DNA of 17,557 nt from CAZXMB01 sp964641715. Lineage in GTDB: Bacteria > Desulfobacterota > BSN033 > UBA1163. Made by a program: the position numbers and the translations under genes. Below, one piece after another: positions 6,876 to 14,875 of this stretch. The stretch spans positions 1 through 17,557 of the forward strand of contig CAZXMB010000055.1 of NCBI GenBank assembly GCA_964641715.1. The letters run 5' to 3'. Position 1 is the stretch's first letter. Each line of letters begins with the position of its first letter. The notes beneath the pieces were generated by a model. That model saw only the letters and a list, made by a program, of their open reading frames with translations, ran no database searches and was not told the DNA's origin.

Positions 6876-7406
6876 ATGAAATCCGTTGAGGCTTATTGTC
6901 AGAAGGCGTTGGAGGTTGGGGTCGATGGAGCGAAGGTGATCGATCCCCGTTTGGTGGTCACGGCCGATTGGGTGAGAATGAAGTGCCAATTCGGGTGCCC
7001 CGGTTTCGGGATGACGCTCTGTTGTCCCCCTTTCTCTCCCGCTCCGGAGGTCACCCGAAAGGTGCTTGATTCCTATCAAAAGGCCATCCTGCTTCATCAG
7101 CAGATCCGGAATCCCGAAAAGAGAAGGGAGAGGACAAAAGATTTTAATGCGGTGCTCGTTCATCTCGAAATTGAAATTTTTCTCGATGGTCATCACAAGG
7201 CCTGGAGCATGGGATCGGGCCCCTGCCGTCTCTGCAGGGAATGTGATACCCAAAGTTCCTGCAAACATGGATATGAGGCAAGACCTTCGATGGAGGCCTG
7301 CGGGATCGATGTCTTTACCACGGCAAGGCAGAATGGATTTCCCATTGAGGTGGTACGAAGTCGGGAGGAGGTACAGAATATCTATGGATTGGTTCTGGTG
7401 GAATGA
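6876..7406 (+). CDS. DUF2284 family cysteine-rich predicted metal-binding protein
   Basis: A 176-residue soluble protein with no signal peptide or membrane segment. Cysteines cluster in two groups. One is KCQFGCPGFGMTLCCPP (Cys37, Cys41, Cys49, Cys50). The other is GPCRLCRECDTQSSC (Cys117, Cys120, Cys123, Cys129) with Cys142 after it; the spacing C-x2-C-x2-C resembles iron-sulfur ligands. This matches the DUF2284 family of predicted metal-binding proteins often found in anaerobes; the biochemical role is not established. AGAGAGG precedes the ATG. The gene stops three bases before the ATG of the GAF hybrid kinase, so the two are probably translated from one message. A redox or metal-state signal passed to the kinase is conceivable but unproven. 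Confidence 0.85.
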   Translation: MKSVEAYCQKALEVGVDGAKVIDPRLVVTADWVRMKCQFGCPGFGMTLCCPPFSPAPEVTRKVLDSYQKAILLHQQIRNPEKRRERTKDFNAVLVHLEIEIFLDGHHKAWSMGSGPCRLCRECDTQSSCKHGYEARPSMEACGIDVFTTARQNGFPIEVVRSREEVQNIYGLVLVE

Positions 7407-7409
7407 GAG

Positions 7410-10109
7410 ATGAAGGAAAAGAAGAGAAAAAGAGAAGAAGAGATTGTCAGGCTGAATCAGGAACTTTCCATTCTCAATGCGATCAGCCAGAGCATCAATG
7501 AATCCATCGACCTCGATGAGATTCTGAACAGGAGTCTGGATAAGATCGTGGAGATGACCGATGTCCGTTCCGCAGGCATCTACCTTTTAGATGAGGTGAG
7601 CCAGGAGTTGGTCTATGTAGCCCATCGCGGTTTTTCAAAGGATTTTTCGAAAGGGATGAAACGGTGGAAGCTGGGGGAGGGAGCCACTGGGAAAGCGGCT
7701 CTTACTGGTGAGACCGTTTTTATTGAGGATTATCCCAACTACCCGGAGGCCATTCCCCTGGCGATTGAAGAGGGGTTGAAATCCCTTGCTGTCATTTCTC
7801 TCAAAACGGGAAATAAAGTCTATGGGACCTTAAACATTGCCCGGAAGGATTTATATCAATTTACACCCTTTACGAAAAACCTCCTCAACTCCATCGGGCA
7901 GATCATCAGCAGTGCAATGGAGAGGGCCTCTCTCTACACGGAGAACGTGAAACGTCTGGAGGAACAGAAAACCCTCTATTCGATCAGCCAAGAGATCGCC
8001 TCCAAACTCGAGTTGAAGGTCATTTTAAAGAAGATCATTGATGGTGTGGTTGACCTGTTGGATGTGGAGTCTGGATCAGTGGCCCTCTGGGACAATCGGA
8101 AACAGAGTTATTCCAATGTCATCGTTCACGGGCTTCCGGAGGATTTAATCGGCAGGAAGATTTCGATTCCCCTGGAAGGGATTGCGGGAGAAATCATCAC
8201 CAAGAAGTCTCCTGTTCTATGGAAAGATTATGAGCATCATCCTCACCGGTTGAAAGAACTTGACTCCTACCATTTTAAGGAAGTGTTGGGCGTTCCTCTC
8301 GTGGTTCGAGAGATGGTCATTGGCACCATGATGGTTGGCACCTCCGATCCTGAGAGACATTTTCGGCAGGAGGAGATCAACCTTCTCTTCAATTTTGCCC
8401 AGCAGGCTGCCATTGCCATCGGAAATGCCCAGCTCTATGAGGATTCCCTGGCAAAGATCCGGCAATTAACAACCCTCTACGAGATCGGAAAATCCCTTTC
8501 CTCCACACTGGACCTCGATGAATTACTTAAAAAAGCCATGAGCCTCCTGAGAGAGCAGTGGGGTTATGCCCTGTGCGGTATCTTATTCTTGGACAGGGAA
8601 AAGAACGAGCTTTATATCAGGCAGGTGATGGGCGGGGATCTGGAAGAGGTTAAACAGAAGCGTTTTAAAGTCGGAGTGGATGGCCTTGTGGGGTGGGTGG
8701 CCCGGACAGGTGAACCCCTCTATGTATCTGATGTATCCAAAGACCCCAGATATATTCCGGGGCTGTCCGAGGTGAAATCCGAAGCGGTTTTTCCGCTCAA
8801 GGTCAGGGATCGGGTCATTGGAGTTCTTGACGTTGAGAGCCCGGAGATAAGGGGTTTTAATGAAGAGGACCTCAAGGTCCTTTCCTCCTTTGCCAGCCAA
8901 GTAAGTGCCTTTATCGAGAATGCTGAGCTCTTCTTCGATTTGAAAAGCACGCTTAAGGAATTGAGGCAGGCTCAGGATCAGATGATTCAGGCAGAAAAGT
9001 TGAGGGCCATGGGAGAGATGGCAAGCGGAGTGGCCCATGATTTCAATAATGTCCTGGCCGTCATCCTCGGAAACATCCAGCTCCTCCTCCATCAATTCGA
9101 ACACCTCGGCCCGGATGAGATCCGGGAGCGCCTGAAGGTGATCGAGAAGGCCTCGAAGGATGGAGCGGAGACGGTCCGCCGGATTCAGGAATTTACAGGG
9201 GTAAAGAAGGACAAAGAGTTTGTTTCTCTCCACCTCAATGAGATCGTTGAGGGAGTGGCGGTGATCACAGAACCTCGATGGAAGGACCAGGCACAGAAGA
9301 AAGGGATTCAGATTGAACTGGTTAAGGAGTTGGGAGAGATCTCGACCATCCTGGGCAATCCGTCAGAGCTCAGGGAGGTATTGACCAATATGATCTTCAA
9401 TGCAGTCGATGCCATGCCTCGGGGAGGTAAAATCACCATCTCGACCCGACCCCAATCAGACGACTGGGTGGAGTTGAGGGTTTCGGATACAGGGACGGGA
9501 ATGACCGAAGAGGTGAAAAAAAGGATTTTCGATCCCTTCTTTACGACCAAGGGGGTAACCAGTTCCGGTCTGGGGATGAGCGTTTCATACGGGATTATCA
9601 AACGCCATGGAGGAGAAGTTTTAGTAGAGAGTGAACCCGGAAAGGGGACAACCTTCATCATCCACCTTCCCAAAGGTTATGGGGGAGAGGTTACGGAGCT
9701 TGAGAAGCAGGTCCTGAAATCCGGAGACAAGAAACGCTCGGCACGAATTCTGGTGATTGATGATGAGGATCCTGTGCGGGATATCCTTTCCAGGATGCTG
9801 AGAGCTAAGGGTCATGAGGTGGCAGTGGCATCGGATGGGGAGGAGGGGATCGAACAGTTTAAAAAGGAGGAGTTTGATCTTGTCTTTACCGACCTCGGGA
9901 TGCCAGGGATTTCGGGATGGGAAGTGGGAAAAACCCTGAAACAATTAAATCCGAAAATTCCTGTTGCCATGATCACCGGATGGGGAATGGAGCTCAACCG
10001 GGAAAAGATGAGAGAGAACGGGATCGATCTCATCGTCTCCAAACCCTTCAACTTCGATCAGGTCATTCAACTGGTCTCCGAGGCCATGGAGTTGAGAGAG
10101 AGGATGTAA
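7410..10109 (+). CDS. Soluble hybrid histidine kinase (GAF-GAF-GAF-HisKA-HATPase-REC)
   Basis: An 899-residue cytoplasmic sensor with no transmembrane segment. Three GAF domains lie at about residues 30-175, 195-345 and 360-515, each preceded by a short coiled-coil-like linker with a recurring LYEIGKSLSSTLDLDELL-type pattern. The HisKA domain follows, with phosphorylatable His543 in GVAHDFNN. The ATPase domain (about 650-765) has the N box (NMIFNAVDAMP), G1 (DTGTGM) and G2 (SSGLGMSVSYGI). The C-terminal receiver (about 782-898) has acidic DDE and phosphoacceptor Asp828 in FTDLGMPG. GAF domains bind small molecules or haem; no ligand can be assigned here. It has no dedicated output gene beside it. 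Phosphotransfer to the NtrC-type regulator at 238 is possible, since that gene also lacks a kinase neighbour. It starts three bases after the DUF2284 stop. Confidence 0.93.
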   Translation: MKEKKRKREEEIVRLNQELSILNAISQSINESIDLDEILNRSLDKIVEMTDVRSAGIYLLDEVSQELVYVAHRGFSKDFSKGMKRWKLGEGATGKAALTGETVFIEDYPNYPEAIPLAIEEGLKSLAVISLKTGNKVYGTLNIARKDLYQFTPFTKNLLNSIGQIISSAMERASLYTENVKRLEEQKTLYSISQEIASKLELKVILKKIIDGVVDLLDVESGSVALWDNRKQSYSNVIVHGLPEDLIGRKISIPLEGIAGEIITKKSPVLWKDYEHHPHRLKELDSYHFKEVLGVPLVVREMVIGTMMVGTSDPERHFRQEEINLLFNFAQQAAIAIGNAQLYEDSLAKIRQLTTLYEIGKSLSSTLDLDELLKKAMSLLREQWGYALCGILFLDREKNELYIRQVMGGDLEEVKQKRFKVGVDGLVGWVARTGEPLYVSDVSKDPRYIPGLSEVKSEAVFPLKVRDRVIGVLDVESPEIRGFNEEDLKVLSSFASQVSAFIENAELFFDLKSTLKELRQAQDQMIQAEKLRAMGEMASGVAHDFNNVLAVILGNIQLLLHQFEHLGPDEIRERLKVIEKASKDGAETVRRIQEFTGVKKDKEFVSLHLNEIVEGVAVITEPRWKDQAQKKGIQIELVKELGEISTILGNPSELREVLTNMIFNAVDAMPRGGKITISTRPQSDDWVELRVSDTGTGMTEEVKKRIFDPFFTTKGVTSSGLGMSVSYGIIKRHGGEVLVESEPGKGTTFIIHLPKGYGGEVTELEKQVLKSGDKKRSARILVIDDEDPVRDILSRMLRAKGHEVAVASDGEEGIEQFKKEEFDLVFTDLGMPGISGWEVGKTLKQLNPKIPVAMITGWGMELNREKMRENGIDLIVSKPFNFDQVIQLVSEAMELRERM

Positions 10110-10117
10110 GATCATAA

Positions 10118-10210
10118 TAACCAAATCCCAAGCACCAATAACCAAATAAATTCCCCTGCCTGCGGCAGGCAGGGGAATTACCAAAATTCAAAAGTTTGGT
10201 GATTGGAATT
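10118..10210. repeat. Dispersed palindromic repeat with GC-rich central hairpin
   Basis: The centre AATTCCCCTGCCTG-cgg-CAGGCAGGGGAATT (10149-10179) is a perfect 14-bp hairpin. Flanking it, CCAATAACCAAAT (about 10135-10147) is nearly inverted in GTTTGGTGATTGG (about 10195-10206). The wording CCAAGCACCAATAACCAAATAAATT is shared with the repeat at 14876. It fills the whole gap between the kinase and the radical SAM gene, and could also act as a terminator although no T-run follows. Confidence 0.65.
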
Positions 10211-10964
10211 TAAGGCGAACCATACAGGGACATCGATCGATCCTTTAGAATTAGCCGAAAAGATTGAGAGGGTAATCAGCTCCGGAGAGAAAAGAAAGTA
10301 CTATCGATTCCGTCCCGCTCCTTTTTACGGAGGGATTGCAACTGCAGATTGTGTGGGATGCTGTTTAAGATGTCTCTTCTGCTGGTCCTGGCACATCATC
10401 ACTCAGACAGAGAGGGTCGGAAGATTTTACTCACCCGAAGAAGTAGCCAAGAGGCTCGTCTTTATTGCCCGAAAAAAGGGATTTCGTCAGGTCCGAATCA
10501 GCGGCAATGAGCCCACGCTTCACCGCTCCCATCTATTAAAGATCCTTCAGATCATTCCCAAAGAGTTCCAATTTATTCTCGAGACAAATGGGATCTTAAT
10601 CGGCCATGACCCCACCTATGCGAGAGATCTTGCCCGGTTTTCAAATCTCTATGCCCGGGTCAGTTTGAAGGGAGCCTGTCCGGAAGATTTCACCCGGCTG
10701 ACAGGAGCAGGGTCTGAGGGTTTCTATTTACAGTTGAAGGCATTGGAGAATCTTATCGAAATGGGGATAGATTGTTTTCCTGCAGTGATGACCACATTCT
10801 CCTCCCAAGGGGAGATTCAGAGGTTAAGGGAAAGATTGAAAGAGATACGGCCGGATTTCTATGATTTTGAAGAGGAAGAATTGATCCCCTATCCCTTTGT
10901 GGAAGAAAACCTTAAAAGGGCAGGAATTCCCATTCCAAAAGAGTCAATGGCCAATGACCAATGA
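10203..10964 (+). CDS. Radical SAM protein related to pyruvate formate-lyase activating enzymes
   Basis: A 253-residue iron-sulfur enzyme. The cluster motif C-x3-C-x2-C is Cys53, Cys57 and Cys60 in CCLRCLFCW, with extra Cys50 and Cys54 just before. The SAM-binding stretch RISGNEPTLHRSHLLKIL (about 98-115) corresponds to the GGE motif, and LETNGILIG to a later beta strand. Length and order fit small activase-like radical SAM proteins of unknown substrate; no partner glycyl-radical enzyme is seen. The only start codon available is TTG 10203: an in-frame TGA immediately precedes it and no ATG or GTG follows before the conserved region. No clear ribosome site is present. The start lies within the preceding repeat and the last residues (MANDQ) within the following one. 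Confidence 0.88.
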   Translation: MEFKANHTGTSIDPLELAEKIERVISSGEKRKYYRFRPAPFYGGIATADCVGCCLRCLFCWSWHIITQTERVGRFYSPEEVAKRLVFIARKKGFRQVRISGNEPTLHRSHLLKILQIIPKEFQFILETNGILIGHDPTYARDLARFSNLYARVSLKGACPEDFTRLTGAGSEGFYLQLKALENLIEMGIDCFPAVMTTFSSQGEIQRLRERLKEIRPDFYDFEEEELIPYPFVEENLKRAGIPIPKESMANDQ

Positions 10965-11019
10965 TCAATTATCAATGGTCATTGCTCAATGGCCATTGAA
11001 AATTGGCCATTGATTTTTT
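10944..11019 (+). terminator. Palindromic repeat ending in an intrinsic terminator
   Basis: TCAATGGCC (10986-10994) pairs with GGCCATTGA (11005-11013) and is followed by six T (11014-11019). Upstream, CAATGACCAATGAT and ATCAATGGTCATTG form a second near-palindrome, and CCAATG/CATTGG words recur throughout. The element lies between the radical SAM gene and the convergent minus-strand gene at 11022 and contains the radical SAM stop codon. Confidence 0.7.
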
Positions 11020-11021
11020 AT

Positions 11022-11945
11022 TTACCACCATCTCCATAAGGCAATCACAAAGGTGATGAGAAAGACAAAGATCAGGTTCATATAGGCCATGAAGTAGAAG
11101 ACCCTCTCATGAGGAGATCTTCGAGCCTCTGCTCCTGCCGTTATGTACCGGCCAATGAGGGGCATCTCCAATATCTTATCTTCGCCATGGGGTGCGGTTT
11201 TCAGCATCTCCGTCAGATCGCGGCCCGCAGGATGCTTTTTCATGTGGCTTCCATCTTTCCAGATTTTACTTTGGCTCACGTCATAAATATTGCCCTGATA
11301 GGCGAAATAGGCTGGCCTTCCTTCCTTTCCATCAAAATGGGAAAGTTCTATGGGGGTCAGTTTATCCTTATTTCGGGCCAGGGGAGTTCCTTTCTTCCCC
11401 CTGAGTTTAGGCCCGATGATAAAAGTGACGATGATTGCCGTGGTGACCATAATGGCAAATAGAATTATTTTGATGCTCAGCAGGATACCGAACCTGCTGT
11501 TATAGAAGGCTGACCAGGTCGGTATCCGGGAGATGGTCAGGAGAATCCCTGTGATGGAGAGGATGATGATTCCGAGCCATCCCAAGATCAACTCCCCTTT
11601 AGGGAGCCCTTTCGCCGCATAGGCAGGTTTTAAGAGGATGTGGACATATAAAATCGTTCCAAACCAGGCAATGGCGGTGAGGAGATGGAGGTAACCGATG
11701 AACAGGCGGACGACTTTTTGAAAAGGTTTCAGGGGGCGGTAAAGGCCTTTCATTTTAAGATCATCCCTGAAGTCCTCTCCAGCCCCGGTCAATCTCCCTC
11801 CGGTAGAGTCCACATGACAGCGAAGACAGTCGTCCCCTGTCTGCTCCGCATATTCCGGAGTGGCATGGGAGAGCGAGGGGAATGTGGCCAGTAGTAAAAA
11901 AATCAAGATGAAAATGTATTTAGGGTTGTTTGATTTCAAATTCAT
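11022..11945 (-). CDS. Monohaem cytochrome c / CopD-like membrane domain / cytochrome b5-like fusion
   Basis: A 307-residue membrane protein with an unusual domain string. Residues 1-28 form a signal peptide. CLRCH (40-44) is a single c-type haem site in a short exported segment, with no obvious Met-ligand domain. Three hydrophobic helices follow, at about 80-105, 119-139 and 152-177, including GYLHLLTAIAWFG with His87 and LYVHILL with His102, as in CopD-type or b-type membrane domains. Residues about 198-265 match a small cytochrome b5-like haem-binding domain: HPAG at 238-241 in place of the usual HPGG, with His253 as possible second ligand. A last helix is at about 283-305. With three helices after the exported c haem, the b5-like part would lie in the cytoplasm. 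The gene is 59 bases behind the phosphofructokinase on the same strand. Function unknown; transmembrane electron transfer is inference. Confidence 0.8.
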   Translation of the reverse strand: MNLKSNNPKYIFILIFLLLATFPSLSHATPEYAEQTGDDCLRCHVDSTGGRLTGAGEDFRDDLKMKGLYRPLKPFQKVVRLFIGYLHLLTAIAWFGTILYVHILLKPAYAAKGLPKGELILGWLGIIILSITGILLTISRIPTWSAFYNSRFGILLSIKIILFAIMVTTAIIVTFIIGPKLRGKKGTPLARNKDKLTPIELSHFDGKEGRPAYFAYQGNIYDVSQSKIWKDGSHMKKHPAGRDLTEMLKTAPHGEDKILEMPLIGRYITAGAEARRSPHERVFYFMAYMNLIFVFLITFVIALWRWW

Positions 11946-12004
11946 CTTCTATTTACCATTGGAAGGCTGAAGCCCTGTTCTTCATAGTTAGACTCGGGGA
12001 TGAT

Positions 12005-13096
12005 TCAATCTCCGAAGCATGTTCCCAGTGAGCGGGCAGCCTTCACCAGCGGATGATTGAGAGGGACTGTTTTTATCCCTTTAGCGACTTCTTTCAAAGA
12101 GACGGTTACGATATGACCGGCCTTCACCCCTACCATATAACCAAACTGTTTCCCCTCGATCATATCCACCGCTCTGGCGCCTAACCCTGTGGCTAATATT
12201 CGGTCAAATGGAGTGGGTGGCCCTCCTCTCAAAAGGTGCCCCATTACGACCGTTCGGGTTTCGAGACCCGTGATCTTCTCAATCTGTTCCCCAAGCACAA
12301 AACCAATTCCCCCGAGGCGGATGGGATCGGAACTCTCCTTGACGATCCTCTGGATGACGACATCACCCCCTCTGGGCTTCGCTCCTTCAGCCACAATCAC
12401 GATGCTAAACCTTTTCCCTTTTTTATTTCTCTCTCTCACTTTTTCAGCGACGATATGGATATCATAAGGAACTTCAGGGATCAGGATGATATCTCCACCT
12501 CCTGCGACCCCGGAATAGAGTGAAACCCATCCTGCCCTGTGCCCCATGACTTCGACAATCATCACGCGATGGTGAGACTGGGCAGTGGTGTGAATCCTAT
12601 CAATACCCTCTGTAGCGATTGCAACAGCAGAATCAAAGCCGAAGGTGACATCTGTTCCTCTCAAATCATTATCGATCGTCTTCGGGATACCGATCACAGG
12701 AACCCCATCTTTAAAGAGCCGATAGGCGATACCCAGTGTTCCATCTCCACCGATACAGACCAGGGAGGCAATATCAAGATTTTTTAAATTATTAATGGCT
12801 ATTTTTGAGAGGTTCTTAAATTCTAATCGATTGCCCTTCCTGACTCCATAATGGTAAGGGTTTGCCGTTTTTGAGGTTCCCAGAATTGTTCCGCCCAATG
12901 TCAGTATCCCCGAGACGTCATCATAACGAAGGGTTCTCCAGAGATTATTGATCAGACCATGATAGCCATCTTCTATTCCGATTACTTCCATATCCTTTTC
13001 TTGGATGGCCTTTTTGGCCACTGCCCGGATCACCGCATTGATTCCGGGGCAATCTCCTCCACCCGTAAGGATTGCAATTCTTTTTTTCCTTTTCAT
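12005..13096 (-). CDS. pfkA: 6-phosphofructokinase, probably ATP-dependent
   Basis: A 363-residue glycolytic enzyme that phosphorylates fructose 6-phosphate. It has the phosphate-donor motif TGGGDCPGINAV (11-22), the GGDGT loop at 116-120, PKTIDND at 138-144 with the catalytic Asp142, and MGHRAGW for fructose 6-phosphate binding. Gly119, the equivalent of E. coli Gly104, points to ATP as donor, whereas Lys139 (equivalent to position 124) is typical of the pyrophosphate-using branch. This Gly/Lys pairing is known from ATP-using members near the PPi branch, so ATP is favoured but not proven. The start is placed at ATG 13096 (MKRKKRIAIL); a TTG at 13120 in frame would add eight residues. Neighbours are respiratory, so the position is not diagnostic. 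Confidence 0.93.
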   Translation of the reverse strand: MKRKKRIAILTGGGDCPGINAVIRAVAKKAIQEKDMEVIGIEDGYHGLINNLWRTLRYDDVSGILTLGGTILGTSKTANPYHYGVRKGNRLEFKNLSKIAINNLKNLDIASLVCIGGDGTLGIAYRLFKDGVPVIGIPKTIDNDLRGTDVTFGFDSAVAIATEGIDRIHTTAQSHHRVMIVEVMGHRAGWVSLYSGVAGGGDIILIPEVPYDIHIVAEKVRERNKKGKRFSIVIVAEGAKPRGGDVVIQRIVKESSDPIRLGGIGFVLGEQIEKITGLETRTVVMGHLLRGGPPTPFDRILATGLGARAVDMIEGKQFGYMVGVKAGHIVTVSLKEVAKGIKTVPLNHPLVKAARSLGTCFGD

Positions 13097-13120
13097 AAAC
13101 CACCCATTTTTTGAGAGCAA

Positions 13121-13371
13121 TTATTTTTTCAGTTGCCTGGGGTAGTGAGTCAATATTTCAGGAAGTTCCGGAGAGACGACCACCGTATCCTCAACCCGCA
13201 CACCCCAGGAACCAGTATACAACCCGCAATTTCCCACTGCAAGGACGACATTGGTTTCGAGCGGTGGGGGTTCCTTTTCCCCATGAAAAAAGTAAATTCC
13301 AGGCCAAAGGTTCCTTCACGTATCCCAAAGTGCTCAAAATGATGGGCGATGGAGTGGATCATCCCCGCCAT
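13121..13371 (-). pseudogene. C-terminal remnant of an M24-family peptidase (Xaa-Pro type)
   Basis: On the minus strand a frame ending at TAA 13121-13123 reads ETNVVLAVGNCG, then GSWGVRVEDTVVVSPELP, then EILTHYPRQLKK. This is the characteristic end of M24 aminopeptidase/prolidase-like proteins, including the metal-ligand Glu of VRVEDTVVV. Upstream, in the next frame, SIAHHFEHFGIREG and FGLEFTFFMGK continue the same protein. The two parts are joined only by a frame change near 13270, in the run of C residues. The homology stops at about 13371, where a dispersed repeat begins, so the N-terminal two thirds are missing. It is therefore a degraded fragment just upstream of the phosphofructokinase. 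Confidence 0.75.
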
Positions 13372-13374
13372 TCG

Positions 13375-13550
13375 CCCTTCGACCCGCTCAGGACGAACGG
13401 CTAATTAATTGATTTTTAAAATGCCGCTGTCCGTTCATGGCGAGCCCTTCCTTCGACTTCGCTCAGGACGTTCGAAAAAAAACCGTTCATCCTGAGGTTC
13501 TCGAAGGATGAACAGTTCACTCAGGACAGGGTTCTCGAAGCATGAACGGC
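13375..13550. repeat. Cluster of REP-like palindromes in both orientations
   Basis: At least four related units occur. CCCTTCGAC-CCGCTCAGGACG-AACGG is at 13375-13400. CCGTTCATGGCGAGC joined to CTTCGACTTCGCTCAGGACG spans 13430-13470. The hairpin GTTCATCC ... GGATGAAC is at about 13485-13513, with TGAGGTTCTCGAA as its centre. TCAGGACAGGGTTCTCGAAGCATGAACGG is at 13521-13549. They occupy the gap between the M24 remnant and the octahaem gene, unrelated in sequence to the REP of the transposase at 6302. Confidence 0.7.
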
Positions 13551-13606
13551 CTTATGACACAGTCTCCCTGAGGAAGAGGAGTTTTAGGGTGGGGGAGATT
13601 ATTTCA

Positions 13607-14854
13607 CTACTTTTTATGTTTTTCACGCATTTCGGCTGCCTTCTCTTTGATCTCGGTCAGATCCCTCTGCATCTCGCTCCAGCCATACCAGAGGGCATAA
13701 TCCGGATTGGCATGAAATGTTCCCTGAAACGTCCTCATCCTGTGCTCAAGGAACATCACGAAGAGCTTTTGCTCGATGACCGTAGGAGCATCATGGAAGG
13801 TCAGAAGATCGGGGAATGGATAAGCATAGTTTTTCGGTTTTGGAAGGATTCCCTCCTTATAAAGACCGGACACTATCTGAATGGCTTCAGCCATCAAGTG
13901 GTCCGCCTCTTTAATCATCTGATCACCTTTTGTAAGTTCGGCTTTTGCAAAATTGATGGAGTGGCATTTATTGCAGGTCTTGATCATCTTATCTCGCTCT
14001 TTTTGCCAGGCCTCCTGGGTAAGTCTTGCCACATCCGCAGCCTTCACTACATCCAGCCTTCCGGTCGGTTTTCCATCAGGGTCAAGGACACCGAGCCCCT
14101 GAAGGATGGTTGCCCGGTCAGATGTCCACTGCTTATCCTCCGGCATGGGCAATCGCACCGCAAGAAATCCCCAGGCAGCTCGCACTTCATGATTCCCTCC
14201 CTGCATGTGACAGGTCTGGCAGGTTGGGGCAGAGGCACTCTGGGGAAGGGTTTTATTCTGCTTAAGCAGATATCTCACCCCATGTTTCGAGCCGGAATAC
14301 ATCTCCCACTGGGGGTGATCAAAACCCATGTGGCAGGTCTGGCAGGCCTGAGGTTGTTTTGCCTCCTGGACGGAAAAGGTGTGTCGTGTATGGCAGGCAT
14401 CGCAGGAGGCCATTCCAAACCCCGGCCCGGCCTTTTTTAATTCTTTTATCTCCGCTTCGGACTTAAGGCCGATCTTGTGGCATCCTCCGCAGCCTTTCAT
14501 CCCTTCCATCAGAGACATGGGTTGCCAGTGAGCGGTCGGCATCGCCTTCATCGCAGCCCAGGCAAAGGCGTGTTTTCCGCTTTTGAATTGTTTTACTCTT
14601 GCCTCATGGCACGTAGCACAGGTATCCGGGGTTGGGATTTTGGCTTTTGTTACATCCTGGGTTGATTTGTGTTGATCCCCGTGGCATTCCGAACAGGTGA
14701 TTTTGTTCTTATTGTGTTTGCTCAGAAGCCAGTCATTCACGATCCCTGGAGTCACCTTCCTGTGGCACTCCACACAGACCTGGCCTAAAGCCGCAGAGGC
14801 AAAGATGGAGTTAAATATAAGAACCAGAATTATTTGTAACGTCGTTCTTCTCAT
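13607..14854 (-). CDS. Octahaem c-type cytochrome, hydroxylamine-oxidoreductase-like
   Basis: An exported 415-residue protein with eight CXXCH motifs in order: CVECH, CSECH, CATCH, CGGCH, CDACH, CQTCH, CQTCH and CNKCH. Haem number and order, and the C-terminal helical stretch with NPDYALWYGWSEMQRDL, fit the HAO family. Family members oxidise hydroxylamine, or in the anaerobic branch reduce nitrite; a catalytic cross-linking Tyr cannot be confirmed by eye. The signal peptide has basic MRRTT, a hydrophobic core and cleavage near ASA-ALG. ATG 14854 is chosen because AGGAGG lies five bases upstream; a GTG at 14860 overlaps that site. It is downstream of norB and the DUF488 gene on the same strand. 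A role with NO reductase in nitrogen-oxide turnover is inferred from the pairing. Confidence 0.9.
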   Translation of the reverse strand: MRRTTLQIILVLIFNSIFASAALGQVCVECHRKVTPGIVNDWLLSKHNKNKITCSECHGDQHKSTQDVTKAKIPTPDTCATCHEARVKQFKSGKHAFAWAAMKAMPTAHWQPMSLMEGMKGCGGCHKIGLKSEAEIKELKKAGPGFGMASCDACHTRHTFSVQEAKQPQACQTCHMGFDHPQWEMYSGSKHGVRYLLKQNKTLPQSASAPTCQTCHMQGGNHEVRAAWGFLAVRLPMPEDKQWTSDRATILQGLGVLDPDGKPTGRLDVVKAADVARLTQEAWQKERDKMIKTCNKCHSINFAKAELTKGDQMIKEADHLMAEAIQIVSGLYKEGILPKPKNYAYPFPDLLTFHDAPTVIEQKLFVMFLEHRMRTFQGTFHANPDYALWYGWSEMQRDLTEIKEKAAEMREKHKK

Positions 14855-14875
14855 ATGCACCTCCTGAATCTAAAT

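Noticed and set aside
6699..7268. 189-residue minus-strand frame
   Set aside because: It overlaps the transposase end, REP copies and the DUF2284 gene; no ribosome site or domain.
8583..9233. 216-residue minus-strand frame
   Set aside because: It lies wholly inside the GAF/HisKA part of the hybrid kinase, where conserved motifs define the plus strand.
13375..13550. Possible CRISPR array
   Set aside because: Units are few, palindromic, in both orientations and unevenly spaced, with no constant spacers and no cas genes.
13508..14440. 310-residue plus-strand reading frame
   Set aside because: It is antisense to the octahaem cytochrome, whose eight CXXCH motifs, signal peptide and ribosome site prove the minus strand. 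The plus-strand product has no recognisable domain and starts in a repeat.
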